Source: Coriobacteriia bacterium
GTDB taxonomy: Bacteria > Actinomycetota > Coriobacteriia > Coriobacteriales > UBA8131
Reading direction: 5' to 3'
Length of the DNA stretch: 7,879 nt
Assembly: GCA_009779015.1 (NCBI GenBank)
Contig: WRFC01000030.1
Span: forward strand, 1 to 7,879
Shown piece after piece: positions 6,123 through 7,879 of the stretch (its first letter is position 1; every line of letters begins with the position of its first letter). The translations under genes and the position numbers were made by a program. The notes beneath the pieces were generated by a model. It had not been told where the DNA came from. It did no database searches and saw nothing but the letters and a program-made list of their open reading frames with translations.

Positions 6123-7879
6123 TTGGCAGCACCAAGTTCAGAACAGGTACGCAACATCGCACTTGTAGGCCAGGATGGGGCAGGCAAGACCTCGTTGGCT
6201 GAGGCCATGCTCCATCTTTCGGGCAAGACCACTCGACAGGGCACGACGCATGACGGAAAATCAAACCTCGATTACGACCCCGAAGAGATCAAGCGCCACT
6301 TTACCATCTCGACTGCCATCGCCCCAATCCCCTACAAAGGCTTCAAGGTCAACCTTTTAGACACCTCGGGCTCAGACGACTTCTTGGGCGACACGATCGC
6401 CTCGCTCTCTGCCGTCGAGATGGCCCTCTTTGTGGTCGATGCCGTGGCCGGCCCCCAGATCAACACCTTGAAGCTCTGGGAGACCGCCGCCAAAATGGGC
6501 ATCGCCCGTGCAGTCTTTATCAACCACATCGACCGCGAGCACGCTGACTTTGACGCCGCCTTTGCCAGCCTGATCAACCAGTTTGGCCAGCGTCTGGGCG
6601 CCGTCAACATCCCGATTGGTGTGGACAGCGCCTTTGAAGGGGTAATCGACATCATCCGCATGAAGGCCCACTACCACGTAAACGAGAAAGAGCAGGTCAA
6701 AGAGATACCGGCAGACTACGCCGCGGCCGCGCAAGCCGCGCGGGACAAGCTTTGCGACCTCGTCGCCGAGGCCGATGACGATCTGATGCTGAAATACCTA
6801 GATGGAGAAGAGCAGTTGACCCAAGACGAGCTCGAGGGGCTTTTGGACAAGGCCATCGCGCAAGGCATCTTTATCCCGGTCTTTGTCGGCTCGACGATCA
6901 TCGAGCAGGGCATCGAGAGCCTGCTCGACGACATTGTGACCTACTTCCCCTCGCCGGCCGAGCACATGGCCATCGCAACCGCAGAAGGCGGCGAGCTCAC
7001 AATCGACGAGGCGGGCGAGCCGGCCTGCTTCGTCTTCAAGACGCTCTCTGACGCCTTTGTCGGCCGCCTCTCGTTCTGCAAGGTGATCAGCGGTACGCTC
7101 GAGCCGGGCACCGAGCTGGTCAACTCGCGGACGAAGAAGAAGGACCGCCTCGCCCACCTCTACCTGATGACCGGCAAAGAGAACGAGGATGTCAAAAGCG
7201 CCGAGGCCGGCGACATCATCGTCATCCCCAAACTGACCGACGCCAAGACGGGCGACACCCTGTCCGCTTCCGGAAAACCGAACATCGCCCCTCTCCCCTT
7301 TCCCAAGCCGCTCTACCCGGTGGCCATCGAGGCCGCCAACCAGAAAGACGAGGACAAGCTCGGTGACTTCTTATCTAAATACTCCGAGATCGACCCCTGC
7401 GTGACTCTGCACAGGGACGAGCAGACCCACCAGACCATTTTGACGACCCTGGGAGAAGGCGCCATCGAGCTGATCTTATCGCGCTTGCGCGAGCGCAGCG
7501 GCGTCGAGGCCGCACTGCTTGAAGTCAAGGTGCCCTATCGTGAGACGATCCGCAAGACGGCCGAGGCCCAGGGGCGGCACAAGAAGCAGACCGGCGGTGC
7601 CGGCCAGTTCGGCGACTGCTGGGTGCGCCTTGAGCCCAACCAGGACGGCGGCTATGAGTTCTTGGACGAGGTCGTCGGCGGACGCATCCCCAAAGGCCTG
7701 ATCCCGGCCGTGGACAAGGGCATCCGCGACGCCATGGTCGAAGGCTTTTTGACTGACGACCCGTTCGTCGATCTCAAGGCTGCCGTCTACGACGGCTCTT
7801 ATCACCCCGTAGACTCCAACGAGATGGCCTTCAAACAGGCCGGCCGGCTGGCTTTTCGGGCGTGCTGCGAGAAGGCCGA
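6123..7879 (+). CDS. EF-G-like GTPase (EF-G2/FusA2 type), 3' end outside window
   Basis: The first 585 residues of a protein expected to be near 690; the reading frame runs off the window end. Domain order is that of elongation factor G: GTPase domain (1 to about 290), domain II (about 300-380), domain III (about 395-455) and domain IV (from about 468), with GRHKKQTGGAGQFGD, VVGGRIPKGLIPAVDKG and DGSYHPVDSNEMAFK. Domain V would follow. The P-loop GQDGAGKT (16-23) and switch I Thr61 are intact. Switch II reads DTSGS (80-84) instead of DTPGH, losing the His that activates water for GTP hydrolysis, and the base-recognition motif is NHID (134-137) instead of NKxD. Mycobacterial EF-G2 (FusA2) also departs from the canonical His here, as I recall the family. 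It is therefore unlikely to be the main translocase; a ribosome-associated regulatory role is inferred. TTG start with a perfect Shine-Dalgarno. Divergent from ftsZ. Confidence 0.88.
   Translation, partial: MAAPSSEQVRNIALVGQDGAGKTSLAEAMLHLSGKTTRQGTTHDGKSNLDYDPEEIKRHFTISTAIAPIPYKGFKVNLLDTSGSDDFLGDTIASLSAVEMALFVVDAVAGPQINTLKLWETAAKMGIARAVFINHIDREHADFDAAFASLINQFGQRLGAVNIPIGVDSAFEGVIDIIRMKAHYHVNEKEQVKEIPADYAAAAQAARDKLCDLVAEADDDLMLKYLDGEEQLTQDELEGLLDKAIAQGIFIPVFVGSTIIEQGIESLLDDIVTYFPSPAEHMAIATAEGGELTIDEAGEPACFVFKTLSDAFVGRLSFCKVISGTLEPGTELVNSRTKKKDRLAHLYLMTGKENEDVKSAEAGDIIVIPKLTDAKTGDTLSASGKPNIAPLPFPKPLYPVAIEAANQKDEDKLGDFLSKYSEIDPCVTLHRDEQTHQTILTTLGEGAIELILSRLRERSGVEAALLEVKVPYRETIRKTAEAQGRHKKQTGGAGQFGDCWVRLEPNQDGGYEFLDEVVGGRIPKGLIPAVDKGIRDAMVEGFLTDDPFVDLKAAVYDGSYHPVDSNEMAFKQAGRLAFRACCEKA

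Noticed and set aside
6372..6734. 120-codon minus-strand ORF inside the EF-G-like gene
   Set aside because: Shadow of the GTPase domain codons; the plus-strand frame matches EF-G throughout.

Overview
The window (7,879 bases, fairly GC-rich) looks like chromosomal DNA of a Gram-positive bacterium, most likely an actinobacterium. The FtsZ signature reads GEGGGTGTG, with Glu where most bacteria have Met, as in mycobacterial and other actinobacterial FtsZ. SepF and a DivIVA/Wag31-type protein support this. The gene order (proC between sepF and yggT, no yfiH) differs from mycobacteria and fits a deep-branching group such as Coriobacteriia, but that placement is inference.

Seven genes lie on the minus strand. 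In transcription order they are ftsZ (5865-4696), a YggS-type PLP-binding protein (4706-4002), sepF (3912-3133), proC (2965-2147), yggT (2150-1884), divIVA (1769-996) and a DegV-family fatty-acid-binding protein (899-9). ftsZ/yggS overlap by 11 bases and proC/yggT by 4. The other gaps are 89-167 bases. Promoter-like elements are visible before ftsZ, divIVA and degV, so the block is probably an operon with internal promoters rather than one simple unit. This is the known 'tail' of the division cluster: FtsZ forms the ring, SepF tethers it to the membrane through the FtsZ C-terminal peptide, and DivIVA and YggT act at the septum and poles. YggS and ProC are the metabolic genes that commonly travel with it. 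No mur, ftsQ or lspA gene is next to it in this window.

On the plus strand, divergent from ftsZ across a 257-base intergenic region, is a 3'-truncated gene for an EF-G-like GTPase of the EF-G2/FusA2 type (6123 to the window end). It has a TTG start and a strong Shine-Dalgarno. It keeps a normal P-loop and EF-G domains II-IV, but switch II reads DTSGS instead of DTPGH, so the catalytic His is absent. A possible 13-codon upstream ORF with an internal hairpin sits directly before its ribosome binding site.

I see no mobile element, CRISPR array, tRNA or rRNA. The window is mostly conserved housekeeping sequence. The least ordinary parts are the EF-G paralogue with its leader, the divergent intergenic region, and the long repeat-bearing linker of SepF.
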